Source of the DNA: Dermatophilus congolensis
Lineage (GTDB): Bacteria; Actinomycetota; Actinomycetes; Actinomycetales; Dermatophilaceae
Direction: 5' to 3'
Assembly: GCF_900447215.1 (NCBI RefSeq)
Contig: NZ_UFYA01000001.1
Location: 124,001 to 188,000, forward strand
Length of the DNA stretch: 64,000 nucleotides
How positions within the stretch are numbered: position 1 is the stretch's first letter; each line of letters opens with the position of its first letter. The notes beneath the pieces were generated by a model. It was not told the origin of the DNA. It saw only the letters and a program-made list of their open reading frames with translations, and did not search any database. Position numbers and translations under genes: made by a program. Shown one piece after another: positions 1 to 9,346 of the stretch.

Positions 1-562
1 CACCCGCACACGGACCCATTACCAAACTGATCTGCGGAATAACGCCACTGGCATGCACATTACGGCGGAAAATCTCCCCGTACATGCCCAGTGCAGCCAC
101 ACCCTCCTGAATCCGAGCTCCACCCGAATCATTAATACCCACCACCGGACAGCCAATCTTCATCGCCAAATCCATCACCTTGACGATCTTCTCTCCAAAA
201 ACCTCACCCAAAGAACCACCAAAAACAGTGAAATCCTGAGCAAAAACACACACCGGTCGATGATCAACCGTCCCATAACCCGTCACCACCCCATCCCCAT
301 AAGGGCGATTCTTCTCCTGGCCAAAATCACGAGAACGATGACGCGCAAAACCATCTAACTCAACAAAAGAACCCTCATCCAACAACTGCTCAATACGCTC
401 ACGCGCAGTCTGCTTCCCCTTCGCATGCTGCTTCTCCACCGCACGCTCAGACCCTGCATGCACCGTCTCCACAACCCGACGCTCAAAATCAGCGAGCTTT
501 CCCGCCGTCGTCCTCACATCAGACTGCTCACTCTGCGCATCATTCATGGCCGCATCGCTCAT
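1..562 (-). CDS. Acyl-CoA (propionyl/acetyl-CoA) carboxylase beta subunit, N-terminal part
   Basis: Carboxyltransferase subunit of a biotin-dependent acyl-CoA carboxylase; it moves the carboxyl group from carboxybiotin to the acyl-CoA in the cytoplasm. Translating the complement from ATG at 562 gives an N-terminus typical of PccB/AccD proteins: a basic helix with [15 protein letters not shown], then [20 protein letters not shown]-like sequence, and [13 protein letters not shown] followed by the start of the acyl-CoA site. About 187 codons are present; the rest lies left of the window. It is divergent from birA, whose product would biotinylate the partner alpha subunit. Its codons end mostly in G or T, because the plus strand here is A+C-rich even though the gene runs on the minus strand. 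Family certain; substrate not decided. Confidence 0.9.
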   Translation of the reverse strand, partial: MSDAAMNDAQSEQSDVRTTAGKLADFERRVVETVHAGSERAVEKQHAKGKQTARERIEQLLDEGSFVELDGFARHRSRDFGQEKNRPYGDGVVTGYGTVDHRPVCVFAQDFTVFGGSLGEVFGEKIVKVMDLAMKIGCPVVGINDSGGARIQEGVAALGMYGEIFRRNVHASGVIPQISLVMGPCAG

Positions 563-654
563 GCGACGCAGCCTAACCCCCTACCCACCAGTAAAAGATT
601 CGCCAACACAACCCCCCCCAACCCACCCCCAGACATGCCCCCTAACCTGACACC

Positions 655-1557
655 GTGAACACCGGCGACCACCCCCACCTCAACGCACAACACATCACCA
701 CCGGCACCCTCGCCCCCGCAGGCCCCTGGAACCGCGTCGACATCCACGAAACCACCGGATCAACCAACGACGACGCCCTCGCCGACCCCACCCCCTACCG
801 ACTCATCATCGCCGCCCACCAAAACGCAGGTCGCGGTCGACGCTCACGAACCTGGATCACACCACCAGGAACCAGCATCGCTATGAGCATGACACTGCCC
901 CTACCCCGCACAACCCCGCACAGCCCCGCACATCATGACCCCGGCTGGCTCCCCCTCCTCATCGGTCTGGCCACACGCGACGCCCTCACCGAACTCATCA
1001 CCAACCACACCCCCCAAACCACCCCAAACCCACCTCACCCCATCATCCACGCCATGCTCAAATGGCCCAACGACATCCTCATCCGCACCACCAGCGAAAA
1101 CGATGCCAAAGTCGGTGGAATCCTCTGCCAACTCGCCCCCAACACCAACACTGCCATCGCCGGAATCGGCATCAACGTCGCCGTACCTACAACCCTCCTG
1201 CCCACCACCACCGACACCGCACCCCCAGCCACCTCCCTCCACCACGCCCTCACCACTATCGGCGGAACAACCCCCACCCGAGAAGAAGTCGCCATCAACA
1301 TCGCCAACCACGTAGCCCACAGACATCACCAATGGATCACCAGCCCCCACATCAATCCACTCCACAACGACTACACCGCAGCCTGCGCCACCATCAACAC
1401 CCCCATCACCGCCCACCTACCCAACAACACCACCCTCACCGGAACAGCTACCGCCATCACCCCACACGGTGAACTTCTCATCGCCACATCCCACGGCCCC
1501 ACCACCGTCCGAGCGGGTGACGTAGTTCACATTCGACCCACAAACCGTCAGAATTAA
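655..1557 (+). CDS. birA: Biotin--[acetyl-CoA-carboxylase] ligase
   Basis: Activates biotin with ATP to biotinyl-5'-AMP and attaches it to a lysine of biotin carboxyl carrier domains. The 300-residue product shows TGSTND (34-39), the biotin/AMP loop AGRGRRSRTW (58-67), KWPND (136-140) and KVGGIL (152-157). There is no N-terminal helix-turn-helix, so it is a monofunctional ligase without the repressor role of E. coli BirA. The start is GTG at 655. It is divergent from the carboxylase beta gene and is followed 3 bp later by the cyclase gene, an arrangement common in actinobacteria. Coding-strand sequence is extremely A+C-rich, giving a Thr/Pro/His-rich protein. Confidence 0.93.
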   Translation: MNTGDHPHLNAQHITTGTLAPAGPWNRVDIHETTGSTNDDALADPTPYRLIIAAHQNAGRGRRSRTWITPPGTSIAMSMTLPLPRTTPHSPAHHDPGWLPLLIGLATRDALTELITNHTPQTTPNPPHPIIHAMLKWPNDILIRTTSENDAKVGGILCQLAPNTNTAIAGIGINVAVPTTLLPTTTDTAPPATSLHHALTTIGGTTPTREEVAINIANHVAHRHHQWITSPHINPLHNDYTAACATINTPITAHLPNNTTLTGTATAITPHGELLIATSHGPTTVRAGDVVHIRPTNRQN

Positions 1558-1560
1558 CCC

Positions 1561-2778
1561 ATGCAATACGGCGATCGGGAGGAAAAAAACATCCCCACCG
1601 ACCCGAAAACACCCTCGGCCACCACCACCGAGGTCACGCCCCCACGCCCGTACGTCGTACTCCACGAAACCCTGCGACGCATTGAAGACCGCTACAACAA
1701 ACCCACCCCACTACGCACTAGCGATGCAGCCACCCGCCGCGCCGATATCATCGGACAACTCCTGGGAACCGAATCCCCCCTACGCCGCCGCGAAGTAGCC
1801 CGCACCGCCCGCCTTCCCTTCATCACAGCCCGCCGCGTCTGGCACGCACTCGGATTCCCCGAACTCGGGGCCCGCAGTATGCCATTCACCCAAGCCGACC
1901 TCAACGCAATCCCCGACATCGCCGAACTACGCCGCCTCACCGGCATGAACGACGACCTCGTACTAGACATCGCCCGAGCCATCGCGCGCAGTACCGACCG
2001 CCTCGCCACCTGGCAAACCAGCCTCATGATGGAACTCGTCGCCTCCCGGCGCCACCACGACGAACAAGCACGCTGGACAGAACAACTCACACCCCAAGAA
2101 CGCGAAACAGTAATCAACCGCATCCTCGAAGCCTCAAGCAGCATCGAACCCATCCTCATCTACGCCTGGCGACGCCACCTCGCCGCAGCCCTCGCCCAAC
2201 TCGTCGACGACGACGAAGCCACCACCAAAGACGGACTACCCGCCAACGCCCGCACCATCGGCTTCGCCGACCTCGTCGGATTCACCTCCACTGTTGCAAA
2301 CATGAATGAACGCGAAATCTCTACCCTCGTAGGAGAATTCGAAACACTCGCCTCCGATATCGTCACCATCCACGGCGGAAAAATCGTCAAAACCATCGGC
2401 GACGAAATCCTCTTCGCCTGCGACCGGCCCGCCGCAGCCGGTGCCATCGGCCTCGACCTCATCGACGCCCTCCACGACATGCCAGGCATGCCCCAACTCC
2501 GCGTCGGCATATCCACCGGCGCCGTCGTCTCCCAGTTCGGCGACGTCTTCGGCACCACCGTCAACCGAGCCAGTCGCCTCACCGCCGCTGCCGAACCCGG
2601 GACCGTCGTTATCGACACAGCAACCCAAACCCGACTCACCACCGTCTCCGGATTCGAACTCATGCAACTCGAACCCACCCCCCTGCGCGGACTCGGACTC
2701 ACTCAAATGTGGGCCCTGCGCCGCAGTACCACCCCCAAACGACGCGGCCCCACAGACGCCCGCACCGTCACCGAATAA
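1561..2778 (+). CDS. Class III adenylate/guanylate cyclase with N-terminal regulatory domain
   Basis: Cytoplasmic nucleotide cyclase of 405 residues, no membrane segments. The C-terminal catalytic domain (about 230-390) has both metal-binding Asp residues in FADLVGFTS (D237) and GDEILF (D281), a Lys at 277 that favours ATP as substrate, and the transition-state pair in VNRAS (N335, R336). The first 225 residues are helical and resemble the autoinhibitory N-domain of the Rv1264-type pH-responsive mycobacterial cyclases; that resemblance is from memory. It probably forms a homodimer and makes cAMP. It sits between birA and a two-component system, but no shared regulation can be read from the DNA. 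Confidence 0.85.
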   Translation: MQYGDREEKNIPTDPKTPSATTTEVTPPRPYVVLHETLRRIEDRYNKPTPLRTSDAATRRADIIGQLLGTESPLRRREVARTARLPFITARRVWHALGFPELGARSMPFTQADLNAIPDIAELRRLTGMNDDLVLDIARAIARSTDRLATWQTSLMMELVASRRHHDEQARWTEQLTPQERETVINRILEASSSIEPILIYAWRRHLAAALAQLVDDDEATTKDGLPANARTIGFADLVGFTSTVANMNEREISTLVGEFETLASDIVTIHGGKIVKTIGDEILFACDRPAAAGAIGLDLIDALHDMPGMPQLRVGISTGAVVSQFGDVFGTTVNRASRLTAAAEPGTVVIDTATQTRLTTVSGFELMQLEPTPLRGLGLTQMWALRRSTTPKRRGPTDARTVTE

Positions 2779-2894
2779 CCACCCCACCCGCGACACGCGC
2801 AACCCCGCCCACAGGACGCCCCCTGAACAGCACAAACACGACCGTCTCAGTCGGATGATCCAGAAGAGCCCAACAGCACGTCTAGCATGACCGC

Positions 2895-3581
2895 ATGACC
2901 AGTGTTCTACTCGCTGAAGACGACTCGGCCATCAGCGAGCCCTTGGCGCGAGCCCTCCGCAGAGAAGGATACGAAGTCACCATCTGCGCCGACGGACAAG
3001 AAGCCTACGAAGAAGGCCGAACCGACCCAGACCTGGTAATCCTCGACATCGGCCTACCCAGCATGGATGGACTCGAAGTCTGCTGGCGCCTACGCGCCGA
3101 AGGACGCACCGCCCCCATCCTCATGCTCACCGCACGAGCAGAAGAAGTCGACGCAGTCGTCGGACTCGACGCCGGCGCAGACGACTACGTCACCAAACCC
3201 TTCCGCCTCGCCGAATTCCTCGCCCGCGTTCGCGCCGTCCTACGCCGCACCACCACTAAAACCACCACCGACGGCGACGACGACGGCGTCAGCATCGATG
3301 CCCAAGCCCGACGCGCCTTCCTCGGCAACAAAGAACTCCAACTCACCGTCAAAGAATTTGACCTCCTACGCGTACTCGTCCGCGAACAAGGCAAAGTCGT
3401 CTCCCGCGAACAACTCATGCGCGAAGTCTGGGACACCCAATGGTTCGGCTCCACTAAAACCCTCGACATGCACGTATCCGTACTCCGCAAAAAACTCGGT
3501 GACGACGTCACCCGCCCCCGCTACATCACCACCGTCCGAGGAGTCGGGTTCCGCTTCGAACGACCCGCAAACGCCGCCTGA
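2895..3581 (+). CDS. OmpR-family response regulator
   Basis: DNA-binding response regulator of 228 residues. The receiver domain (1-120) has the acidic pair E8/D9-D10, phospho-acceptor D51 in VILDIGLPSMDG and the conserved Lys in YVTKPF. The C-terminal winged helix (about 130-225) ends with the typical RYITTVRGVGFRF. It lies 6 bp upstream of the sensor kinase, so the two form one operon and almost certainly a cognate pair. The 115 bp gap before it leaves room for a promoter. Target genes cannot be told from the sequence. Confidence 0.92.
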   Translation: MTSVLLAEDDSAISEPLARALRREGYEVTICADGQEAYEEGRTDPDLVILDIGLPSMDGLEVCWRLRAEGRTAPILMLTARAEEVDAVVGLDAGADDYVTKPFRLAEFLARVRAVLRRTTTKTTTDGDDDGVSIDAQARRAFLGNKELQLTVKEFDLLRVLVREQGKVVSREQLMREVWDTQWFGSTKTLDMHVSVLRKKLGDDVTRPRYITTVRGVGFRFERPANAA

Positions 3582-3587
3582 CCCCCC

Positions 3588-4661
3588 ATGACACCCGGCC
3601 TCCTCCCGGACAACACCACCAAAACTCACCGATCCGTCTCCGTACGCGAATCCCTCCTACGCTCCACCAGCCTCGCAGTAGTGCTCTCACTACTCATCGT
3701 CACCGTCCCCGCAATCACCTTCACCATCATCACCACCCAATTCCTCAACGACACCCAAGACACCCCCGGATACCCCACCCCACACACCATCACCATCACC
3801 ATCACCACCCTCGCACTCTTCCTCATCGCCACTGCAGCCGCAGCCGTCTACGCTGTTGTCCGCTGGCAAGCAGGAAAAGTATCCGACCCCCTCGTCGAAC
3901 TGGCCAACGACGCCAAACGCCTCGGCGAAGGCAACCCGCGCATTCACCAAACCGCCTCCGGCATCACCGAAATAGACCTCGTTACCAGCGAACTCGACAG
4001 ATCCGCCCGACGCCTCATCACCTCACTCGCCGCCGAACGCGACTTTTCCGCCGACGCCTCCCACCAACTACGCACACCCCTGACCGCACTCCTCATGCGC
4101 CTCGAAGAAATCGCCGCCACCGACGACCTTGACGTCGCGCACGAAGAAGCAGGCATCGCCATCCAACAAGTCGAAAGACTCACCGACACCGTCGAAGCAC
4201 TCCTACGCAAAAACCGCCGCTCCGTCGAAACCCCACGCATGGTCCGCGTCGACCGCACCCTCGCCGAACTCCAACGCCTCTGGCAACCCAAATTCGAACG
4301 CGAAAGCCGCGCCATCCACGTCACCGGAATCCGTGGCGTCTCCGTATGGGCAACCTCAGTCAACCTCACCCAAATCCTCGGCGTCATCATCGAAAACTCC
4401 CTCGCCCACGGATCCGGCACCACCGTCGTCGACGTCCGACTCTCCGGCCCCTCCGTCATCATCACCATCACCGACGAAGGCCCCGGTGTTGACCCCGACC
4501 TCGCCCCCTACGTCTTCGACAAAGAAGTCTCCACAAGCGGATCCGGACTCGGCCTATCCATAGCCCGATCCCTCGCCGAAGGATACGGCGGCAGACTCGA
4601 ACTCCTCCGCACCAAACCCGCCACCTTCGCCCTCTTCCTCCAAGCAGTCGCCACCGACTAA
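3588..4661 (+). CDS. Membrane sensor histidine kinase
   Basis: Sensor partner of the upstream response regulator, 357 residues. Two membrane segments (about 27-50 and 68-92) enclose only a short extracytoplasmic loop, so it is an intramembrane- or membrane-state-sensing type rather than one with a large ligand domain. A HAMP-like linker leads to the DHp helix with SADASHQLRTP (H159), then the ATPase domain with N-box IIENSLAHG (N270), DEGPG (296-300) and G2 box SGSGLGLS (318-325). The second membrane helix is encoded by a short ACC-ATC tandem repeat (about 3784-3804) that gives alternating Thr-Ile, an oddity of the A+C-rich tract. Confidence 0.9.
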   Translation: MTPGLLPDNTTKTHRSVSVRESLLRSTSLAVVLSLLIVTVPAITFTIITTQFLNDTQDTPGYPTPHTITITITTLALFLIATAAAAVYAVVRWQAGKVSDPLVELANDAKRLGEGNPRIHQTASGITEIDLVTSELDRSARRLITSLAAERDFSADASHQLRTPLTALLMRLEEIAATDDLDVAHEEAGIAIQQVERLTDTVEALLRKNRRSVETPRMVRVDRTLAELQRLWQPKFERESRAIHVTGIRGVSVWATSVNLTQILGVIIENSLAHGSGTTVVDVRLSGPSVIITITDEGPGVDPDLAPYVFDKEVSTSGSGLGLSIARSLAEGYGGRLELLRTKPATFALFLQAVATD

Positions 4662-4730
4662 CCCAGCACAACCCAAAGCACACACGCCCGCACCCCCACC
4701 CCACGCGCCACTGCAACTAGGCTCAGCCTC

Positions 4731-6005
4731 GTGAACGAGCCAACAACCAGGGACCTCAAACCGGACCACGCCCCCGGAGGATTCCCCATCGTCGGAATCA
4801 TCGGCGGCGGACAACTCGCACGCATGTGCCAACCCCCGGCTATCAACCTCGGAATCACACTCAGCGACCTCGCCGAAAACACCACCAGCGCTGCCGCCCA
4901 AGTCATCCCCTCCGCACCCGTCGGATCCGCTGATGACCTCGACACAGTCCTAGAATTCGCACGCCACTGCGACGTCATCACCTTCGACCACGAACACATC
5001 CCCCCACACGTACTCCACGCCCTCGAAAACGAAAACATCCCCCTCCACCCCCGCCCAACCGCCCTGCGCTACGCCCAAGACAAACTCGCCATGCGCGAAC
5101 TCATGACCCACCTCAACATCCCCTCCCCACAATGGGCCCAAGTCCGTACCCCCGACGAACTCGCGCACTTCGCCGACCGCGTCGGCTGGCCCATCATCCT
5201 CAAAACCCCTCGCGGTGGATACGACGGCAAAGGCGTACTCCTCGTCAACGAAGGCGAACACACCACCGGCGAAGCCGCCACCTGGTTCAACGCCGTCACC
5301 GACACCACCCCCACCAACGACCCCACCAACGAACTCGCCCGCGCCACCACCTTCCCCGACGGCCTCCTCGCCGAACAAGCCATCACCTTCACCCGCGAAC
5401 TAGCCATCATGGTCGCCCGCAGCCCCACGGGCCAAGCCTCAACCTGGCAAGTAGTCGAAACCGTCCAAACCGACGGCATCTGCACCGAAGTCATCGCCCC
5501 AGCACCCGACCTACCCCCCGCCGCAGCCACCCACATCACCGCCGCAGCCCTACGCATCGCCGAAGCCATCGACCTCACCGGAGTCATGGCCGTAGAACTC
5601 TTCGAAACCACCGACGAAGACAGTAACCCCCAATTCCTCGTCAACGAACTGGCCCTACGGCCCCACAACTCTGGCCACTGGACCATCGACGGCTCCACCA
5701 CAAGTCAATTCGAACAACACCTCCGCGCCATCCTCGACCTCCCCCTAGGCGACACCAGCCCACGCAACACCTGGACCGTCATGGGCAACGTTCTGGGCGG
5801 ACAAATCCCCGAATTCGAAAACCTCTACTCCACCTACAAACACCTCATGGCCCACGACCCAGCCCTCAAAATCCACCTCTACAACAAAGCAGTAAAACCC
5901 GGCCGAAAAATTGGCCACGTCAACGTCTGCGGCGACAACCTCCCCAACCTGCGCGAACGCGCCAACCACGCCACCGGATACCTCCGCGGCACCATCCGCC
6001 AGTAA
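4731..6005 (+). CDS. purK: N5-carboxyaminoimidazole ribonucleotide synthase
   Basis: Carboxylates AIR with bicarbonate and ATP to N5-CAIR, the sixth step of purine synthesis. ATP-grasp protein of 424 residues, with the N-terminal nucleotide-type loop [11 protein letters not shown] (about 23-33), [12 protein letters not shown] in the ATP lid and [14 protein letters not shown] near the C-terminus, the standard PurK signature. The start is GTG at 4731. purE follows 28 bp later with its own ribosome site, so the two are co-transcribed and act in sequence. purK-purE next to birA and accD-type genes is common in actinobacteria. Confidence 0.95.
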   Translation: MNEPTTRDLKPDHAPGGFPIVGIIGGGQLARMCQPPAINLGITLSDLAENTTSAAAQVIPSAPVGSADDLDTVLEFARHCDVITFDHEHIPPHVLHALENENIPLHPRPTALRYAQDKLAMRELMTHLNIPSPQWAQVRTPDELAHFADRVGWPIILKTPRGGYDGKGVLLVNEGEHTTGEAATWFNAVTDTTPTNDPTNELARATTFPDGLLAEQAITFTRELAIMVARSPTGQASTWQVVETVQTDGICTEVIAPAPDLPPAAATHITAAALRIAEAIDLTGVMAVELFETTDEDSNPQFLVNELALRPHNSGHWTIDGSTTSQFEQHLRAILDLPLGDTSPRNTWTVMGNVLGGQIPEFENLYSTYKHLMAHDPALKIHLYNKAVKPGRKIGHVNVCGDNLPNLRERANHATGYLRGTIRQ

Positions 6006-6033
6006 CACCCCCCACCCACCCAGGAGCAACACA

Positions 6034-6567
6034 ATGAACGACACCACCCTCAACGAAACCACCCCCCTCGTCGGCCTCGTCATGGGCAGCGACAGCGACT
6101 GGCCCACCATGGAAGCCGCAGCCCACGCCCTCGAAGAATTCGGCATCCCCTACGAAGCCGATGTCGTCTCCGCACACCGCATGCCCACCGAAATGATCGA
6201 ATACGGCCGCAGCGCCGCCGGCCGCGGCCTACGCGTCATCATCGCTGGCGCTGGCGGCGCCGCCCACCTACCCGGCATGCTCGCCGCCGTCACAGAACTA
6301 CCCGTCATCGGTGTACCAGTACCTCTCAAGCACCTCGACGGCATGGACTCCCTCCTATCCATCGTCCAAATGCCCGCAGGCGTCCCCGTAGCCACCGTCT
6401 CCATCGGCGGCGCACGAAACGCCGGACTCCTAGCCACCCGCATCATCAGCACCGCCGACACAGAACACGGCGCCCACCTACGCGAAAAAATGCGCACCTT
6501 CCAAAGCGAACTACGCGACCACGCCCACGCAAAAGGAGAAACCCTCCGCAACCGCCTCACTCACTAA
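6034..6567 (+). CDS. purE: N5-CAIR mutase, class I PurE
   Basis: Converts N5-CAIR to CAIR. The ATG at 6034 is preferred over an in-frame upstream start at 5911 because CAGGAGC lies 7-13 bp before it and the upstream extension would overlap purK with no family similarity. The 177-residue product has [11 protein letters not shown] (phosphate loop), SAHRMP with the catalytic His, and [11 protein letters not shown], all class I PurE hallmarks. It is the last gene of the purK-purE unit and is followed by a noncoding stretch with strong secondary structure. Confidence 0.95.
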   Translation: MNDTTLNETTPLVGLVMGSDSDWPTMEAAAHALEEFGIPYEADVVSAHRMPTEMIEYGRSAAGRGLRVIIAGAGGAAHLPGMLAAVTELPVIGVPVPLKHLDGMDSLLSIVQMPAGVPVATVSIGGARNAGLLATRIISTADTEHGAHLREKMRTFQSELRDHAHAKGETLRNRLTH

Positions 6568-6578
6568 AAACACGTAAA

Positions 6579-6668
6579 ACGCCCGGCCGGAGGAACAGTC
6601 GAACCACGCACGCCCTGATGAGCGGCACCCCGCTCCGCACGTGATCGACTGCCCATCCGACCGGGCGT
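6579..6668 (-). ncRNA. Candidate structured RNA, long nested stem-loop
   Basis: Three helices nest around one axis. Outer arms 6579-6591 and 6656-6668 pair over 13 bp; a middle helix joins AGTCGA/TCGACT plus 8 bp of CACGTGCG/CGTGCGTG; the tip is GAGCGG-GGTG-CCGCTC. Read as minus-strand RNA, one position in the outer stem and two in the middle stem are G-U wobbles; read as plus-strand RNA the same positions are A-C mismatches. That asymmetry favours transcription from the minus strand, and the 3' end would run into TTTT. Flanking genes are both on the plus strand. I do not recognise an RNA family. A bidirectional terminator for purE is the main alternative. Confidence 0.45.
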
Positions 6669-6959
6669 CACCGTTCTCCAAACACAAAACTCACAGAGAA
6701 CGAACACACAATCAGGGCTCAAACCAAGAGCCCCGACAACCTCAATAATGCTGTCTGCCCACCCCATAAAAACGTACTCAAACCGCGTCTTAGCCCAATC
6801 GTTACCCAGCCGAATCCACCACGCGACCAACAAGACACACTAGAGACCTCACGCATCACCAGCAGCGAACACCAGGGCAAATAAAAACCACACAAAAAGA
6901 AAAAACACACCCAAAAGTGGCCCCCCAAAACAGCGCCTCACCAACGGCAAGATAAACAC
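6669..6959. other. Intergenic region upstream of glycerate kinase
   Basis: No convincing gene. Two more inverted repeats follow the structured element: arms 6672-6678/6696-6702 (7 bp) and 6715-6720/6728-6733 (GGGCTC/GAGCCC). The sequence is A+C-rich on the plus strand although noncoding. A promoter for the glycerate kinase gene must lie here, but no clear -35/-10 pair stands out. Confidence 0.5.
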
Positions 6960-8123
6960 ATGCGTATCATCTGCGCCCCCGACTCATTCAAAGAATCCAT
7001 CACCGCCACAAACGCAGCCCAAGCACTACGCCGCGGAATACTCTCCGCAGCACCCTCCACCGAAGTGACATGCCTCCCCATGGCCGACGGCGGCGAAGGC
7101 ACCATGCGTACACTCGTAAACGCCCTAGACGGAGACATCCGCTCCACACCCTGCACCGACGCCCTCGGACGCCCCACCAACGCCACCTTCGGCCTCATAC
7201 ACACCGAATCAACAACCACCGCCATCATAGAAATGGCAGCTGCCGCAGGCATAGAACACATACCCCCATACGAACGCAACATCCGCGCAGCAACCACATA
7301 CGGCGTAGGACAACTCATCACCGCAGCACTCGACGCCAGCGCGCACACACTCCTGATAGGCATCGGCGGCAGCGCAACCAACGACGCAGGCACAGGAATG
7401 ATGAGCGCACTCGGCGCACGATTCCTCGACGCCGAAGGCAACCAACTACCCCCAGGCGGATCAGCCCTACGCAACTGCGCACACATCGACACCACACAAC
7501 TCGACAGGCGGCTCGCAAAAACAAAAATCATGGTCGCCTGCGACGTGAACAACCCCCTCCTCGGCAAACACGGAGCAAGCGCCGTATTCGGCCCCCAAAA
7601 AGGCGCAACCCCAGAGGACATCATCGAACTAGAACACGCACTAACCCGCTGGGCAGACATCGTCGAAACCACACTCAACAAGCCAATACGAAACACCCCA
7701 GGAGCAGGAGCCGCAGGCGGAGTCGGTGCAGCCTTCCTCGCATTCACCTCCGCCGAACTACGCCCCGGCGCCCAACTAGTGATGGACACCATCAACATCG
7801 ACCACCACCTGCACGGCGCCGACTACGTATTCACGGGAGAAGGATCCGTAGACACACAATCCATGGCCGGCAAAGCACCCATGCAAGTAGCCCAACGAGC
7901 AGCCCAAGCAGGAGTACCCACAGTAGTTTTCGCAGGACGAATAGAAGAAAAAATAGCCAGAACCCCACCCGCAGGCGTGATCGCAACAGTGCCAATCGTG
8001 CGGGAAGCAACAGACCTACCCACTGCCTTAGCAGCCGGAGAACAAAATTTAGAAGCAGCCGCAGCCATGGTCACGCGCCTACTACACGCCGACCTCACGC
8101 GAAAAGCGATACACCGCAACTAA
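6960..8123 (+). CDS. Glycerate kinase (GarK/GlxK type)
   Basis: Phosphorylates glycerate with ATP, feeding C2/C3 acids such as glyoxylate-derived glycerate into glycolysis. The 387-residue product starts with the family signature MRIICAPDSFKESITA, has MADGGEGT at about 41-48, GIGGSATNDAGTGM, and ends with the usual AGRIEE and VPIVREATDL region. Length fits the family. It stands alone between purE and the ribose operon, with long gaps on both sides. Whether it yields 2- or 3-phosphoglycerate cannot be read from sequence, though this class I family is usually 2-phosphoglycerate forming. Confidence 0.92.
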   Translation: MRIICAPDSFKESITATNAAQALRRGILSAAPSTEVTCLPMADGGEGTMRTLVNALDGDIRSTPCTDALGRPTNATFGLIHTESTTTAIIEMAAAAGIEHIPPYERNIRAATTYGVGQLITAALDASAHTLLIGIGGSATNDAGTGMMSALGARFLDAEGNQLPPGGSALRNCAHIDTTQLDRRLAKTKIMVACDVNNPLLGKHGASAVFGPQKGATPEDIIELEHALTRWADIVETTLNKPIRNTPGAGAAGGVGAAFLAFTSAELRPGAQLVMDTINIDHHLHGADYVFTGEGSVDTQSMAGKAPMQVAQRAAQAGVPTVVFAGRIEEKIARTPPAGVIATVPIVREATDLPTALAAGEQNLEAAAAMVTRLLHADLTRKAIHRN

Positions 8124-8239
8124 TCTGCCGAAAAATCAGCTCGCCGCTGCTCTCAAACACCACAAAAAACACCAACAAAAAGAAACACCCAGGTGCCTCA
8201 CATCACCTTGACGTGAACCGCGAACGTACCCCATGCTCA

Positions 8240-8269
8240 TGAAATCGATTCAAACTGGAATCGATTCCA
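8240..8269. promoter_or_regulatory. Tandem LacI-type operators of the ribose operon
   Basis: Two ATCGAT-centred palindromes lie 16 bp apart centre to centre: TGAAATCGATTCA at 8240-8252 (imperfect) and TGGAATCGATTCCA at 8256-8269 (perfect, 14 bp). A central CG flanked by dyad arms is typical for LacI-family regulators. They sit 28-57 bp upstream of the lacI-type gene that opens the operon, so autoregulation and ribose-responsive control of the whole operon are the natural inference. Confidence 0.75.
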
Positions 8270-8296
8270 CACACGAGTGCACAAGGTGGTGCAGCG

Positions 8297-9346
8297 GTGA
8301 CAGTGACGCTCCGCGACGTCGCACAACGAGCAGGCGTCGCCCCATCAACCGCATCACGCGCACTCGACCCACAACGCCCAGCCTCCGCCGAAGTACGCAA
8401 ACGCGTACACGCCGCAGCAAAAGAACTCGGCTACCGAGGCAACGGATTCGCCCGAAGCCTACGCACCAACAAATCCGGAATCATCGGACTGCTCATCCCC
8501 GACGTCCGCAACCCCTTCTTCACCGCCCTCGCCTACGAAGCCGAACAAGCCGCCGCAGCAGCAGGCCTAGCCGTCATGATCGGCAACGCCGACGAAGACA
8601 CCACAGCCCAAGAGCGCTACCTCACCGCACTCGACCGCGCACACGTCGACGGACTCCTCCTCGTTCCCCAAGGACAAGCAACCCCAGCACTACACGAAGC
8701 CGTAACACTCCGCCCCACAGTCTGCCTCGACCGTGACGCCAAACTCGGCGCACCCCTGATCACCTCCGACTCCACCGGCGGAATGGCAAACCTCATCGAC
8801 CACATCGTCAGCCTCGGACACCAACACATCGCCATCATCTCCGGCCCACTACAAACATCCACCGGCATCGAACGCCTCACCGCAGCCAAAAACCGCCTCA
8901 ACCACCACGGCCTGACAATCCACAACAAAGACATCATCGAAGGCAACTTCCAATTCGCCAGCGGCGTCCACGCAGCCGAACAACTCCTCACCCGCCCCAA
9001 CCGACCCGACGTCATCATCGCAGCAGACGTACTCATGGCAACAGGACTCATCACCGTCACAAACCGCCACGGACTACGCGCAGGAACCGACATCGGCATC
9101 GCAGCATTCGACGACGACCCTTGGTTCGAACTACTCGAAGTACCCATCACCGCCATCGCCCAAGACATCCCCACACTCGCCCAAAAAGCCGTCACCACAC
9201 TCATCAACGCCATGAACAACCACCACACCACAACCACCCCCATCCCCACCCACCTGGTCAAACGCTCCTCCCTCGGAGAAAGACCCTCCACACCCACCCA
9301 CCTCCCCAAACGAGGAGAACAACCCCAGGAGAACCACCATGGATGA
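8297..9346 (+). CDS. rbsR: LacI-family transcriptional regulator, probable ribose repressor
   Basis: 349 residues. The N-terminal helix-turn-helix VTLRDVAQRAGVAPSTASRAL and hinge helix end near residue 60, and a periplasmic-binding-protein-like sensor domain follows (SGIIGLLIPDVRNPFF onward to the FDDDPW segment). The start is GTG at 8297. It is the first gene of the ribose operon and overlaps rbsA by 8 bp. Repressor of the operon by the operators just upstream; ribose or ribose 5-phosphate as effector is inferred from context only. The C-terminal 25 residues are Pro/His-rich and probably an unstructured extension. Confidence 0.88.
   Translation: MTVTLRDVAQRAGVAPSTASRALDPQRPASAEVRKRVHAAAKELGYRGNGFARSLRTNKSGIIGLLIPDVRNPFFTALAYEAEQAAAAAGLAVMIGNADEDTTAQERYLTALDRAHVDGLLLVPQGQATPALHEAVTLRPTVCLDRDAKLGAPLITSDSTGGMANLIDHIVSLGHQHIAIISGPLQTSTGIERLTAAKNRLNHHGLTIHNKDIIEGNFQFASGVHAAEQLLTRPNRPDVIIAADVLMATGLITVTNRHGLRAGTDIGIAAFDDDPWFELLEVPITAIAQDIPTLAQKAVTTLINAMNNHHTTTTPIPTHLVKRSSLGERPSTPTHLPKRGEQPQENHHG

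Noticed and set aside
6612-6632. Hammerhead ribozyme core (CTGATGAG on the plus strand)
   Set aside because: No GAA core segment follows the adjacent stem, and the pairing around it is a simple rod.
6579-6668. tRNA or selenocysteine-tRNA-like element (TTCGACT resembles a T-loop)
   Set aside because: The stem order and lengths do not give a cloverleaf, and there is no anticodon arm.
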